A DNA stretch of 64,000 nt from NCBI GenBank assembly GCA_951799425.1, contig OX637394.1, positions 30,726,001 to 30,790,000 on the forward strand. The letters are read 5' to 3'. Below are positions 20,558 through 32,285 of the stretch, one piece after another; the stretch's first letter is position 1, and every line of letters begins with the position of its first letter. The stretch comes from Ilex aquifolium. Taxonomy: Eukaryota > Streptophyta > Magnoliopsida > Aquifoliales > Aquifoliaceae. The notes below the pieces were generated by a model. It was not told the DNA's origin. It worked only from the letters and a program-made list of their open reading frames with translations, and did not search any database. Made by a program: the position numbers and the translations under genes.

Positions 20558-23500
20558 TTATAAAGGCGCCCCAGTGGGTCGGGTTGGAGTAGATATTTCC
20601 TGACCCGATCCACTGGAGTGTCGGCAGGCGCGAATTTCGGAGGAGTACTCTGGTTCCATTAAAAGAATGGTTTCCACATTTCTAACAAAATCCTCCAAAA
20701 ATGGTTTTAACCTCTGACCATTAACAGTAAAATTATTACCGTTTTCTGGGTTTTCCACTTCAACTGCGCCGTGTTCAAACACCTTTTTCACAATGTAAGG
20801 CCCAGCCCATCTTGATTTCAACTTACCAGGGAAGAGGCGGAGTCTTGAATTGAATAGCAAGACTTTTTGAGATGGCTCAAAAGATTTCCGCACAATGTGT
20901 TTGTCATGAAAGATTTTCATCCTGGTTTTAGCAATCTTAGCATTTTCATATGCTTCATTTCTCAATTCCTCCAATTCATTTATCTGAAGTTTCCTTGTTA
21001 GCCCAGCCTTGTCTAAGTCAAAATTCATTGCTTTAATGGCCCAGTATGCCCTATGTTCCAATTCCACAGGCAAGTGAGATGACTTTCCATAGACTAATCG
21101 ATAAGGAGACATGCCCAAAATTGTTTTAAAAGCAGTTCGGTATGCCCAGAATGCATCAGTCAGTCTTAATGACCAATCTTTGCGATCTGGGTTCACCATT
21201 TTTTCCAAAATTAATTTGATCTCCCGATTAGCTAACTCAGCTTGTCCACTGGTCTGTGGGTGATAAGGGGTTGCAATTTTGTGAAAAATCAAGTATTTTT
21301 TCATTAAATTCCAGAAGGGACGATTGCAAAAATGAGCACCCCCATCGCTTATGATTGACTTCGGAATTTCAAATCGGGACAAAATATTTTCTTTTAAAAA
21401 TTTGATCACTGTTTTGTGATCATTGTTTCGGCATGGAATTGCTTCAACCCATTTGGATACATAGTCTACAGCCACTAAAATGTATAGATAGCCAAAGGAA
21501 GGGGGAAATGGTCCCATAAAATCGATGCCCCAACAGTCAAAAATTTCAATTACCAGAATGGGGTTTAAGGGCATCATATTTCTTTTAGAAATGTTTCCCA
21601 ACCTTTGACACCTATCACAAGTTAAACAAAAGGCATGGACATCTTTGAAAAGTGTGGGCCAGTAAAATCCACACTGCAATATTTTTGCAGCTATTTTTCT
21701 TGATGAAAAGTGGCCACCACATGCTTCAGAATGACAAAAAGTTATTACCTGGCTACTTTCATGAGCAGGGATGCAACGTCTTATGATTTGATATTTACAG
21801 TATTTGAATACGTAAGGATCCTCCCAAAAGAAGTTACGTACCTCCCTCAGAAATTTCTTTTTGTCCAACATGGTAAAAGATGGAGGGAGTGTATCAGTAG
21901 CAAGAAAGTTAGCAATGTCTGCATACCATGGTGTCTTATCAATCATGAACAGTTGTTCATCGGGGAATTTCTCATTGATTGGCAGTCCATCCTCATGAAA
22001 TTCATAGGTTAGTCTGGATAGATGATCTGCCACCACATTCTCGACGTCTTTCTTGTCCTTAATGACAAGATCAAACTCTTGGAGCAAAAGTATCCATCTC
22101 AAGAGTCTCGGTTTGGCGTCCTTCTTTGTGAGCAAAAATTTTAGAGCTGCATGGTCAGTGAATACAGTAACAGAAGAACCAACAAGATAAGAACAGAATT
22201 TTTCCAGTGCAAAAACTACAGCAAGCAATTCTTTCTCAGTTGTTGAATAATTCATTTGGGCATCATTCAAAGTTTTGCTTGCATAGTAAATCACATGGGG
22301 TTTCTTATCTTTTCTTTGTCCCAATACAGCACCTACAACAAAATCACTTGCATCACACATTAGTTCAAAAGGAAGATTCCAGTCAGGAGGTTGCATTATT
22401 GGTGCAGAAATTAACATGTCTTTTAGCTTGTCAAAGGCTTTTTGGCATGCTTCATTCCAATCAAATATTACATCCTGACTTAGGAGGTGACACATTGGTT
22501 TTGCTATGGTACTAAAATCTTTTATGAATCTCCTGTAGAACCCTGCATGACCTAGGAATGATCGAACATCTTTTACAGTCTTAGGGGCAGGCAAATTTCC
22601 AATCAAATCAATTTTTGCCTTGTCAACTTTCATGCCTTCAGACGATAGGATGTGACCAAGAACAATGCCCTGTGTTACCATAAAATGGCATTTTTCCCAA
22701 TTGAGCACTAGGTTGGCTTCCTTACATCTGATCAGTACTTTCTCCAGATTGGTTAAACACAAGTCGAAGGAATCACCATAGACAGAGAAGTCATCCATAA
22801 ATACTTCCAAAAAATTTTCAACCATATCACTGAACAAGCTTAGCATACATCTTTGGAATGTTGCAGGAGCGTTACAAAGTCCAAATGGCATCCTTTTGAA
22901 TGCAAAGGTGCCAAAGGGGCATGTGAAGGTTGTTTTCTCCTGATCATCTAAGGCTATCTCAATTTGGTTATACCCTGAATATCCATCCAAGAAACAGTAA
23001 AATGCATGGCCTGCAATTCTCTCTAGGACTTGGTCAAGAAATGGGAGAGGAAAATGATCTTTTCTAGTGACCAAATTGAGCTTTCGATAATCAATGCACA
23101 TTCGCCATCCTGTGACGACTCGAGTTGGTACTAGTTCATTTGCATCATTTTTGACCACTGTGACCCCAGATTTTTTTGGCACAACCTGGGTTGGACTGAC
23201 CCATTTATTATCTAAGATAGGGAAGATTATCCCTACATCTAAGAGTTTGAGTACCTCAATTCTCACAACTTCCTTCATGTGAGGATTCAGTCGTCGCTGC
23301 ATTTGACGAGAGGGTTTTGAGTCCTCTTCAAGGTATATGGCATGATTGCAGATTAACGGGCTTATACCTTTCAAGTCAGCGATGGTCCATCCAATGGTAC
23401 TTTTATGACTTCGAAGAACTTCAAGCAATTTAGACTCTTGCAAGTCTGTGAGTTTAGATGAAATTACCACTGGGTATGACTCATTCTTTCCTAAGAATGC

Positions 23501-24625
23501 ATATTTGAGGTCAGATGGGAGAGGTTTCAATTCAGGCTTTGGTGGACTAACACTTGATGAGACTGGCTTTGTGCCACTTGGTGAAATTTCTTCGAATTTG
23601 AGTGCCCAGGTCTCAACAGTATGAGTAGGGTCACTTGGTGGTTTTGGGTCATCATCTGTTATTTCTGATGAGATGAGTTCTAACAGAGATGATTCAGCAG
23701 GATCCCCACAGAATGTATCATCCAGATGTTCCTGTATCAAAGATTCTATGGAGTGTACTTCCCTTTCTTCCTTTTCCTCTTCTGGATGTTTAGCAATATT
23801 GAAAATGTTCATTTCGAGAGTCATATTCCCAAAAGTTAATTTCATGACTCCATTCCTGCAATTGATTAAAGCATTGGAAGTTGCTAGGAATGGTCGACCA
23901 AGAATGACGGGAATTTGGTTCTCCGAATTTATTGTTGGTTGAGTATCCAGAACAATGAAGTCAACAGGGAAGACAAAAATATCTACTTGGACAAGCACAT
24001 CTTCAACAATCCCTCTGGGGGTTTTGACAAATCTGTCAGCCAACTGAAGTGTGACACAAGTGGGTTTAAGTTCTCCCAAACCCAACTGTTGATACACAGA
24101 GTAGGGTAGCAGATTAACGCTGGCTCCAAGGTCTAACAAGGCTTGTTCAATTCTGAACTTTCCAATGATACATGAGACAGTCGGACATCCTGGGTCTTTA
24201 TATTTTGGAAGGGTTTTCTGTTGGAGAAGAGCACTAGCTTGTTCCGTTAGGAAAGCTCTTTTTTGGACTTTCTGGCTTCTCTTGACTGTGCACAAGTCTT
24301 TTAGAAACTTGGCATAAGGCGGGACTTGTTTGATTGCATCCAGAAGTGGGATGTTGATATTTACTTGCTTAAAAAGCTCGTAAATTTCAGGCTGATTTTT
24401 CACTTTCTGTTTGGCTCTGAGTCGATGAGGAAATGGAGCCGGAACGGGATACGAAGGTTCCTTTTTCTCAGAAGGTTCTGACTCTTGTTCAATCACAGGC
24501 TCAGGGTCTTTCTCAATTAGTTCAGGTTCAGATGATGGATTGACTGGGCTTGACTCAGGTCTTGGCTTGGGAATGAGTATGTCTCTGATTGTTTTGTCAA
24601 TCACTTTGCCACTTCTTAGGGTCAT
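20558..24625 (-). CDS. pol: A pol: protease, RT, RNase H, integrase (uninterrupted)
   Basis: 1355 codons counted from the Met at 24625, same frame as gag. The N-terminal TLRSGK motif is typical of Athila Gag-Pol. The protease site DLGAS is near residue 165. RT spans about 470-700, with CIDYRKLN and FMDD (609-612). RNase H follows with CDASD, TEKEL, FTDH and VADHLSR, all four acidic positions present. Integrase has an HHCC finger ending CDRCQ, the DFMGP Asp, the SDGG Asp and the GQAE Glu spaced 35 residues apart, so the catalytic triad is complete. An INT C-terminal [10 protein letters not shown] segment is followed by a tail rich in Ser, Thr and Pro. No frameshift or stop seen. It could supply enzymes in trans to B- or C-type relatives (inference). 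Confidence 0.93.
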   Translation of the reverse strand: MTLRSGKVIDKTIRDILIPKPRPESSPVNPSSEPELIEKDPEPVIEQESEPSEKKEPSYPVPAPFPHRLRAKQKVKNQPEIYELFKQVNINIPLLDAIKQVPPYAKFLKDLCTVKRSQKVQKRAFLTEQASALLQQKTLPKYKDPGCPTVSCIIGKFRIEQALLDLGASVNLLPYSVYQQLGLGELKPTCVTLQLADRFVKTPRGIVEDVLVQVDIFVFPVDFIVLDTQPTINSENQIPVILGRPFLATSNALINCRNGVMKLTFGNMTLEMNIFNIAKHPEEEKEEREVHSIESLIQEHLDDTFCGDPAESSLLELISSEITDDDPKPPSDPTHTVETWALKFEEISPSGTKPVSSSVSPPKPELKPLPSDLKYAFLGKNESYPVVISSKLTDLQESKLLEVLRSHKSTIGWTIADLKGISPLICNHAIYLEEDSKPSRQMQRRLNPHMKEVVRIEVLKLLDVGIIFPILDNKWVSPTQVVPKKSGVTVVKNDANELVPTRVVTGWRMCIDYRKLNLVTRKDHFPLPFLDQVLERIAGHAFYCFLDGYSGYNQIEIALDDQEKTTFTCPFGTFAFKRMPFGLCNAPATFQRCMLSLFSDMVENFLEVFMDDFSVYGDSFDLCLTNLEKVLIRCKEANLVLNWEKCHFMVTQGIVLGHILSSEGMKVDKAKIDLIGNLPAPKTVKDVRSFLGHAGFYRRFIKDFSTIAKPMCHLLSQDVIFDWNEACQKAFDKLKDMLISAPIMQPPDWNLPFELMCDASDFVVGAVLGQRKDKKPHVIYYASKTLNDAQMNYSTTEKELLAVVFALEKFCSYLVGSSVTVFTDHAALKFLLTKKDAKPRLLRWILLLQEFDLVIKDKKDVENVVADHLSRLTYEFHEDGLPINEKFPDEQLFMIDKTPWYADIANFLATDTLPPSFTMLDKKKFLREVRNFFWEDPYVFKYCKYQIIRRCIPAHESSQVITFCHSEACGGHFSSRKIAAKILQCGFYWPTLFKDVHAFCLTCDRCQRLGNISKRNMMPLNPILVIEIFDCWGIDFMGPFPPSFGYLYILVAVDYVSKWVEAIPCRNNDHKTVIKFLKENILSRFEIPKSIISDGGAHFCNRPFWNLMKKYLIFHKIATPYHPQTSGQAELANREIKLILEKMVNPDRKDWSLRLTDAFWAYRTAFKTILGMSPYRLVYGKSSHLPVELEHRAYWAIKAMNFDLDKAGLTRKLQINELEELRNEAYENAKIAKTRMKIFHDKHIVRKSFEPSQKVLLFNSRLRLFPGKLKSRWAGPYIVKKVFEHGAVEVENPENGNNFTVNGQRLKPFLEDFVRNVETILLMEPEYSSEIRACRHSSGSGQEISTPTRPTGAPL

Positions 24626-24859
24626 GACAGCTTGGGCTTGGTCTTGGGTGTTTCCTGTTGTTGAAGGGTTTCCTACATGGAATTGGCCTTGTGGTTATTT
24701 TGGTTGAGCAGGAAACTTTCCTTTTTCGTGTGTGACCATGGATTGAGTCAACTTTTGGATGTGGCTTTTAAGATCCTCAAAAGATTGAGTGGTCTGGGTT
24801 TTGAAATCAGTGAAAGCCTGTGTGGAATTATTGTTATAATTCATTTGGCTTTGCATGAA

Positions 24860-26110
24860 CTAATTTAATGTGTCCTCAAGGTTCCTCTTTTGTGGTGGTT
24901 GGTATGGTTGATATGCAGGAGGTCCTTGAGGTGGTGGGTATGACCCTTGGTGTTGGTTCATGGGTATTGGTTGTGTGTTCTTCCAACTGAAGTTAGGGTG
25001 ATTTCTCCACCCTGGATTGTATGTTTCAGAATATGGGTTGGAGTAAGGCTTGTTGAAGTTGGAAACTGCATGTGTTTGTTCTAACAAGACTTCTTTGAAT
25101 GCTGGGATGGTGGGACACTCCCCAGTAGGGTGTCCTGTTAGCGCACAGATTCCACACACTTGCTCAGTGTAAGGGCTAACATCAACTTGATGGACTTTCT
25201 TCATCTCTAAAGCTTCGAGCTTTCGAGACAATGTGGACATTTTTGCTCTCAAGTCATCATCCTCTCTCAAGACATATTTTCCTCCTTGGGAATTAGATGG
25301 TCTGGCTTCTACAGTGGTAGGGGAGGCTGAGTCCCACATCTGAGAACTGTCAGATATGGTGTCTAAGAAATTGAATGCCTCCTCCGGACTTTTTCCCATG
25401 AATTCTCCTTGGGCCATCATTTCGACAAACTGACGTAGTCTAGAGGGTAAGGAGTCATAGAAAAATCCTACCAATGTCCAATTTTCAAAAGCATGATGTG
25501 GGCAAGATTGGAGTAGATCTTTGAATCTCTCCCAATTTTGATAAAAAGTTTCTCCTTCTTTGACCGCAAAATTCATGATTTGCCTTTTTAATGCATTTGT
25601 GCGATGTAAAGGGAAAAACTTTTTAAAAAATTCATTTTGCAATGCTTGCCAATTGGGTATTGAAAAAGCCTTTAAAGAATTCAACCATTGTTTGGCTCTA
25701 TCCCTCAAAGAGAAAGAAAACAATTTCATTTTTGCCAATTCAGAATTGTCTTGAAATGTTCCACACACTTCTTCGAAATCTTTGATATGCAGATATGGAT
25801 TTTCTGCATCCAATCCATGAAACACGGGCAATAACTGCACTGTTCCCGACTTTACAGTAAAGAGGGGAGCATTTTCAGGAAAAATAAAACAAGAGGGGAC
25901 ACTATTTCTTGTGGGATTCAAGTAATCCCGCAAAGTTCGGATGTTAGGGACTTCCTCCTCTCTCATTGGGACTTCTCCATTTCTTTCATTATTTGCCATA
26001 CTACATTCACAAGAGTCTGCTACTGATCTAGGTGAATTAGGTTCAGGCTGATTCACGGACTCACACGATTCTGCCGGCAAATTTTGGAAGTGAGGAGTGC
26101 CCTCAGTCAT
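24860..26110 (-). pseudogene. gag: A gag, interrupted by in-frame stops before pol
   Basis: 416 codons from ATG at 26110. The Gag core is readable (FEEVCGTF, LFSFSLRDRAKQWLNSL, FFKKFFPLHRT, NWERFKDLLQSCPHH), followed by a CCHC knuckle CGICALTGHPTGEC and a Gln/Pro-rich tail with NPGWRNHPNFSW. The frame stops at TAG (24860-24862) and again at TAA (24695-24697), then is continuous with pol. B copies lack a stop at the first position, which favours decay over programmed read-through. The segment 24626-24859 is the same frame between the stops. Confidence 0.85.
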
Positions 26111-26202
26111 AAAGAAAATAAAACAAAGTTATTTACAGTAAAACAAAATATACACAATGTTGAAGGTCTTTTTACCTTTTACCTTAAAGCACCTTTCAAA
26201 GG

Positions 26203-26221
26203 TTCCCCGGCAACGGCGCCA
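26203..26221 (-). promoter_or_regulatory. A primer-binding site (tRNA-Asp)
   Basis: The reverse complement reads TGGCGCCGTTGCCGGGGAA, an exact match to the tRNA-Asp(GTC) 3' end, six bases inside the LTR border. The leader to the gag ATG is only about 95 bp. Confidence 0.92.
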
Positions 26222-26227
26222 AAAACT

Positions 26228-28181
26228 TGATGGCTTGACCCAAATGTATACACCCAAGTGCAGGCGGTCAAGCTGTAGTAATAATCCGGTTTGAGTCCGG
26301 AGTCGAATCCACAGGGAACTTTTGTTGATATTTCTAAGGCAAGCAGTGGTAGAGACCTTTTGATTGTAACCTTTTTGATTTGCTGCGAGATATGGGTTTT
26401 GCTGGACAGAATATAAGATTCTTTCCAGAAAGATTTTCTTAACAAAATAGGAGATGAATGCTAATTAAAAAGAGTCACCCTTTAGTGCAAGGATCTGGAC
26501 GTGTAGTTAGTTATCCGGTTTGTCATAATTGTGCTTGATAACTCAATTAACTCCCGTGTCAACAGAAAGTTAATCGGAAGATAAAGATGGATTGTGAGAA
26601 TTAAGAACATGATTCCGATGTCTTTCTAGAAGTTTACAAGAATTGCCTGTGCCGAGACTTAACCCGTCTACAAACAAGCAAGTGTTTCTACAAGACATTC
26701 AATCATGATATTAATAGTCCATTCTTTAAATGAAGTACATTAAGGGGGGAGATTGAAGGGTAGTCATGAGGATCTAGCCGGGGTACTTGCCTTGAACTGA
26801 TGAGTCTTTCTATGCAGGAGTCATCCATGTCATAGAAAGAGCTCACAATTATACAAAGTACCTTAGCTTTGCTAGATGCAATCAATCATCCGATAACAAG
26901 AAGAAATAAATGTTAAGCATAAAAGAACATTGCACAAATATGATTCCCGGATAACTTGTACATGCCTTTCTCCTCTCACTAAAGAGTGAATGAGAAACTA
27001 CTCACTCTTCATGGCTTGGGTAAAGCTAGAAAAGTGAGTGATGCTCATCCCTCCAAGTGGAGAACTTTAAAAGATAAAGTAACAACAAATGCGGAGCGAA
27101 TCTTCCACAAAGAATGAGTGAATCACGTTCCACCCTTCACGGCTTTAATCAAGCTCTAGAAAAGTGGAAAAGTTTCACTCTTCTAAGAAAGAAGGAAGCT
27201 CAAGCAATGGAAGTGAAATGCATGAACAATAAAAGTAGAAGAAAGCTAGTCACATTTGGAGGGTGGCTTCCTCAACCAAAGATTGGAGGGTTGCTTCCTC
27301 AACCAAGATGGGAGCTATTTCTCTTCTATGCATGAGAAATGAAAGCATAAACATAAGCATAAGCATAAAACTACTGTTATAACAAGCAAGAGATGTTGGG
27401 CTAAAGCCAAACTAATCTCTAAAATAAAGACTTCATAAGGAAAATGAACTAACTACAATGAGAGTGGGAGTCTAAGCCTCCATCACTATCTACTTCCTAC
27501 TATGCTCTTTTTTTAGCTCTCCAACAAGGGGAGTATTTATAGGCAAGAGGAGGAGGCAGGGGGGTGAAAGAATAGTGTTTGCCGCCCAAGTCCAAGTGAA
27601 CAGTCAACAACTCTGCTGCCAGTCTGTGGATAACGTTCGAACGTGAGTTGGCGTTCGAACGTTCTTTCTGTTTTTGCACTGAGGGCGTTCGAACGTTGAC
27701 TGCCGTTCGGACGTTTCTTCTTGTTTTTGCACTAAGGGCGTTCGAACGCCAGATTTGCTCTGACCCCTTTCACTCGAGTGATCTGTGGTCTTCTGTGAAG
27801 TTCAGTTCCAACTCTCTGCAGTGGTCTGGTCTTCCATCAACTCAAGTGCACGTTCGAACGTGAGTTGGCGTTCGAACGTGCACTCAAGTACTTCAGAGCT
27901 CCAGTCTTCTTTCCTAACTGCAACACGCCTTCTCTTCAGCAGTTGAGTCTGCTACAGTGTATTGTGGACGTTCGAACGTGAGTTGGTGTTCGAACGTTCT
28001 GGCTGTGCTCCAAGCTTCTCCAATTTTGGGCTCTAATGTACTGGTGCTGCATCCAAGTGTGGTACTTGTTGTTCTTGGGTCCTTGTTCAGTTTAGGGCCT
28101 GAAATGACATCACTTAGACTCCATTAAAGTACCATTAGTCTTAAAATGTCATAATAATATGTCAACTTTAAGTACTAATCA
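26228..28181 (-). repeat. A 5' LTR
   Basis: 1954 bp, nearly identical to 13998-15950. CGTTCGAACG palindromes occupy about 27632-28000 and the minus-strand TATA box CTATAAATAC is at plus 27532-27541, so transcription should start near 27505 and run leftwards. Confidence 0.92.
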
Positions 28182-28186
28182 CCGTC

Positions 28187-28210
28187 CAGGGTGTGTTTTG
28201 GGGTGTTACA
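28187..28210 (+). repeat. Tek1 3' LTR, last 24 bp
   Basis: Continues 12249-13997 after the A insertion and ends GGGGTGTTACA, followed by the TATAT duplication that closes Tek1. Confidence 0.9.
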
Positions 28211-28215
28211 TATAT

Positions 28216-29225
28216 TTATCTATATATGTACTATACGCTTCATGCATGATACAACAATGTACGTAGTTTCGGTGTTGTGCCTGGAATTATGTCATCGGTG
28301 CATCATCAACTTGCCAGTTAAACAACCACGGTATTCCTACCGGTATGGCTTGTCCTCCACCGGAACGTTGAGGATGTTCTACTGATGCATGGTACAAAAC
28401 CTAAGTGATCCTCATGAATGACTTGTCATTCTGGGTTATTAGGGTTGTTTAATTACTATATATAACTATATTGCCAGTCTAACAACCACGATGTTCCTAC
28501 CGGTATGGCTTGTCCTCCACCGGAACACTGAAGATGTTTAACTGGTATATATATATCACGTATTACTTATTGAGTAATTCAAGTATTCCTCATGAATGAC
28601 TTGTCCTTCTGGTTCACTCGAATTAGTCAATTGGCACATCTATAACTAGCTAACCTAAGAAGTTGTTGTGTTATGACTAATACCACCAGCTAACCTAAGA
28701 AGTTGCTGTGTTATGGTTTATTATTTACACACTTACTATCACGAGACAATTGAATAATTCAAGTATTCCTCATGAATGACTTGTCTTTCTGGTGTGCTTG
28801 GATTAATCAATTGACATGAATACCACCAGCTAACTTAAGAAGTTGTTGTGTGATGGTTTATATACATCAGACCTACCGGTTAACTTGCCAGTAACATGGA
28901 AGTTAATTGTTGTAAGGTAGCATTTCCAGTATTTAACCGATATAAAGTATATGGGATCCTATAAACTGAAGGGTATCTTTTATATTATTGTCATTAACAA
29001 GCTTATCTCTACATTTAACTTAATTAAAATAGTTATCAATCTAAGCTCACATCACAAGCTATCAACAATGCTTTAAACAACTTTACTGTTTTTATTTCAA
29101 ATTCTAAGTTACTCAAACTCTTCGTGGAATCAATACTTGGACTTAAAACCGAGAAAACTTAATTCGATCACTTATACTTGGGTGTATAATTAATATAATT
29201 CAGATCACAAAAAAGTGCGAATCAT
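28216..29225 (+). repeat. E: solo LTR, right part, with diverged internal repeats
   Basis: Continuation of E after Tek1. Contains paired degenerate repeats: CCTACCGGTATGGCTTGTCC (about 28336 and 28497), TCCTCATGAATGACTTGTC (about 28411, 28588 and 28769) and AGCTAACCTAAGAAGTTG (about 28650, 28688 and 28827). Ends ...GTGCGAATCA at 29225 then TAGCA. No gene seen. Confidence 0.6.
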
Positions 29226-29230
29226 AGCAC

Positions 29231-30595
29231 AAAATGAGTAAAGGATGAATAGTATGGAAGTATCAATCCGAAAGCTAGAAAATCAAATGGATCAACTTGC
29301 TAATGCCATTAACAACCGAACTCAAGGCACATACGGAGATCAATCCTAAGAGGGAAGGTAAGGAGCACTACAATGCTATTACATTACGAAGCGGAAAAGA
29401 GTTACCTGAGGTTGTTGATGGAACTCCAAAACAATCACATGGAGATGATAGTGAGGGTAAAAAAATAAAAGATAGCAAGAATGTGGAACATGAAAAGAAA
29501 GAAGAAGATCCAATTGCATGTTCTAATGGCGGTAATCTGAGACCTATTGTGCCTCCCGTGCCGTTTCCACAACGTTTGCAGAAACAGAAGTGGGATAAGC
29601 AGTTCTCTAAATTTTTTAAAGTGTTTAAGAAGCTCCAAATAAATATCCCTTTCGCAAATGCAATGGAGCAAATGCCTAACTATGTGAAATTTTTGAAGGA
29701 AATTTTGTCAAAGATGAGTAGACTAGGCGATTTTGAGACTGTGACACTCACAGAGGAGTGCAGTGCTATTCTTCAAAAGAAGCTACCACCAAAGCTCAAA
29801 GATCTGGATAGCTTTACAATTCCATGCACAATAGGCAGTTAGTTTTTTGGAAAAGCATTGTGTGACTTGGGAGCTAGTATTAACTTAATACCGCTCTCAA
29901 TTTATCAACAATTGTGTTTGAAAGAAGCGAAGCCTACTAATGTCACATTGCAGCTTGTAGATAGATCACTCACTTATCTAAGGGGCATAGCTGAGGATAT
30001 TCTAGTTAAAGTGGATAAGTTCATTTTTTCAGCTGATTTCATAGTCTTAGATTGTGAGGAAGATAGACAAATACCTATTATTCTTGGGCAACCATTTTTA
30101 GCAACGGGGAGAACACCTATCGATGTACAAAAATGTGAGCTAACTATGCGAATCCAAGATCAAGAGGTTACATTCAATGTATTTTCAGCTATCAAATTTC
30201 CAAAGGAAGCAGAAAAATGTTTTCGGGTTGATTTGGTGGAAGATGTAGTGAATGAGGTATTCGTAGGAAATTGTATTTCAAATCCCCTTGGAAACGCCAA
30301 GCTATATAAAGAGAAGATAAAAAGGTGGCACGATAAGAAGATCATTGAGCGAAAGTTTGAGTCGGGTCAAGCTGTACTCCTTTTCAATTCACGGTTAAAG
30401 CTCATCCTTGGAAAACTCAAATCAAGGTGGTCAGGGCCATTCATTATTACAAATGTGTTCCCACATGGAGCAGTCGAAGTTGAGGAGGCGAATTCAAAGA
30501 GAACTTTCAAGCTGAATGGGCAGAGACTGAAGCACTATTGGGGCGGTGACATTGATCGTCAAAAGACCTCAATTACCCTTGCCGAGACAGATTGA
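29231..30595 (+). pseudogene. D gag tail, protease and integrase C-terminus fused by deletion
   Basis: Resumes the D coding region after E: coiled-coil-like MDQLANAIN, then ITLRSGKELP, NIPFANAMEQMP, and a protease with LCDLGASINLIP and ILGQPFLATG. A TAG at 29840-29842 interrupts the frame just before the protease site. Near 30290 the sequence jumps in frame from the post-protease segment (GNCISNPLG) to the integrase tail (YKEKIKRWHDKKI...LKSRWSGPFII). RT, RNase H and the integrase core, about 2.5 kb, are absent. The fused frame 29858-30595 stays open for 245 codons. Confidence 0.85.
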
Positions 30596-30839
30596 AACAG
30601 GGAGTAGTCAGGTTGAAGACAATAAAACAAGTGCTATTTGGGAGGCAACCCAAATTTTAGCTTTTAATTTTTATTTCATTTTTATTTCAATTTAGTTTTT
30701 CTTTTTCAGGAATAATTATGATATTAGAAGGTTAGTGCATTTTAATTAGTGTGTCAATTGCTTGCAGGTACCGAGGATCGAAGGGAAAAAAAACAAAGGG
30801 GTGGAGCTTGCACAAGCTTAAATAAGGAGCCAAGACCAG

Positions 30840-31195
30840 AAAACCAGCACCACAGCGCCCAAAACAGTGCCCTAGCGCTTATTTTCTGCCTGGGCAGCGC
30901 AATAGGCAGCTCAAACCGGCGCCCCACCGCCCAAAATAGCGCCTCAGCGCGTGATTTCTGTTTGGACAGCGCTGCAGTGCTACAGACAGTGCCCCAGCGC
31001 GCACTTGCTGCCCCCCAAAGCTATCTCAAAGTAGTATATCAGCGCAACAGCGCTACAAGAAACACCCTAGCGCGCGCCTGCTGCCCCCAAAGTTGTCTCC
31101 ACAGCAATAAAACCAGCGCAGCAGCGCTACAGGCAGCGCAGTAGTGCTACGGGCAACGCATCAGCGCCTATGTTCGGTCGGGACAGCGCTGAAAC
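30840..31195 (+). repeat. D internal cluster of CAGCGC/AGCGCTG words
   Basis: About 350 bp containing some twenty GC-rich words such as CAGCGC and CAGCGCTAC in imperfect copies, downstream of the coding region. The same words occur in the D LTR (32921-33010), including the 16-bp palindrome CAGCGCAGCTGCGCTG (32966-32981). The open frame 30749-31144 across it is probably compositional. Flanking 30596-30839 and 31196-31576 hold no gene I can recognise. Confidence 0.65.
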
Positions 31196-31576
31196 CAGAA
31201 AATCAGCATTAAAAACAAGACTTTAGCACCACACTCAGGGACAAGGAGCTCACCATATCAACTCATACTCTTCCAAAACTTCAAAGCTCTAAAAATCTAT
31301 TCACCCCAACTCTTATTCACCCATAATTTCATTGAATAACCTTGGATTTCCCGATCTCATTTACACAACAATCTTACAACTCAAGTGGAATCAATGAGTA
31401 TCAACTAGCAGCAAGGATTCCTCCGTTCTCCATGGGGATTAAGCTTTGCAACGTAAGTTTCCTAGTCCACCTATGTTTCCCGAGTACACTCTCAACTCAA
31501 CGGACAAGGATGCTGACAATGATGCCAACTAGCGACGTCTCAGGGAAGTCCTCTATCTTAATTTTTCCAACTTTAT

Positions 31577-31612
31577 ACATTGAGGACAATGTTTAGTTTA
31601 AGTTTGGGGGTG
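31577..31612 (+). other. D internal PPT-like site with hairpin
   Basis: Stem ACATTG (31577-31582), loop AGGA, stem CAATGT (31587-31592), then TTTAAGTTTGGGGGTG (about 31598-31612). It lies 1.1 kb upstream of the LTR-border PPT. Confidence 0.65.
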
Positions 31613-32117
31613 TATTCTTGTTTGAATTATTAGGTATGCATTTAGATAGTATGTTTTGCACTTAGAAAGCATGTTTTAGTATAACTTGAGCAATGGGTTG
31701 AGTGAATTTGATTATGGCCAATGATGAATGGGATTAATTGTCAATTCAAGGGAAATTGATGAACATATTGAGTTTGTAGTTTGACATACTAGTTGGTTTT
31801 ACACTGTTTGTGATCCTTTCATTCATGAGCACATATCCATCTGTTTGGTTAGTTATTATTTAGAGAATTTATTTGGCTAAGTGCTTGTGGGAGATATCAT
31901 TGAAACTCTAGAAAACTTATTTAAGCATCATTCAAAGCAAAATTTAGGCATTCAAAGCAAAATTTAGGCATTCATATAAGTTTGGGAGAAATATTGGTTA
32001 TGATGGGTTAGTATTAAAAAAAAAGAGTTTTTTTTAGAAAATTATTTTGATTTGATCCTTCATGAGTCAGAAGGAAAAATAAAATAGAAAGACAAGAAAC
32101 AAGAAAGGGGCAGGTGG

Positions 32118-32285
32118 TGAGTAGAGATAGAGCGTAAAACGCACTCTCTCATAAACACATGTTGAGAATGAGATGGAGCGTAAAACACACTCGTTCAAGA
32201 AAATGTGAGATGGAGTGTAAAACGCACTCACTCAATAGGAGGTGAGATGGAGCATAAAATGCACTCACCGAACGAATGAAAAGAG
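32118..32285 (+). repeat. Four imperfect repeats with GCGTaaaACGC-type hairpins
   Basis: Four units of about 45 bp, each near GATGGAGCGTAAAACGCACTC. The arms (GAGCGT or GAGTGT against ACGC/GCACTC) can pair around an A-rich loop. They lie in the D 3' untranslated region; the rest of 31613-32660 is AT-rich with no gene seen. Confidence 0.6.

Larger units (their letters stand above)
13998..28181 (-). mobile_element. A: near-complete Athila-type element with intact pol
   Basis: About 14.2 kb on the minus strand, flanked by CCGTC (13993-13997 and 28182-28186). LTRs start TGATTAGTAC and end GCCATCA in element sense. Order in element sense: 5' LTR, PBS, gag, pol, internal PPT-like site, small Cys/Arg-rich ORF, internal promoter-like block, accessory ORF, PPT, 3' LTR. 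By eye the two LTRs differ at about two dozen of 1954 positions, so this is the most recent insertion in the window. Confidence 0.93.
5595..28210 (+). mobile_element. Tek1: Tekay/Del-type chromovirus, interrupted by A
   Basis: Bounded by TATAT duplications (5590-5594 and 28211-28215). Contains the 5' LTR, an initiator-Met PBS, gag-pol with a C-terminal chromodomain, a PPT, and a 3' LTR that A enters at 13998. Without A it is about 8.4 kb. Chromodomain, primer choice and an LTR starting TGTAACACCCC place it in the Tekay/Del group. Confidence 0.92.

Noticed and set aside
24860..24862. Programmed read-through stop between gag and pol in A
   Set aside because: A second stop follows at 24695 and B copies have no stop at this position, so decay is more likely.
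30749..31144. 131-codon frame in D
   Set aside because: It spans the CAGCGC word cluster; composition and repetition explain the open frame and no domain is visible.
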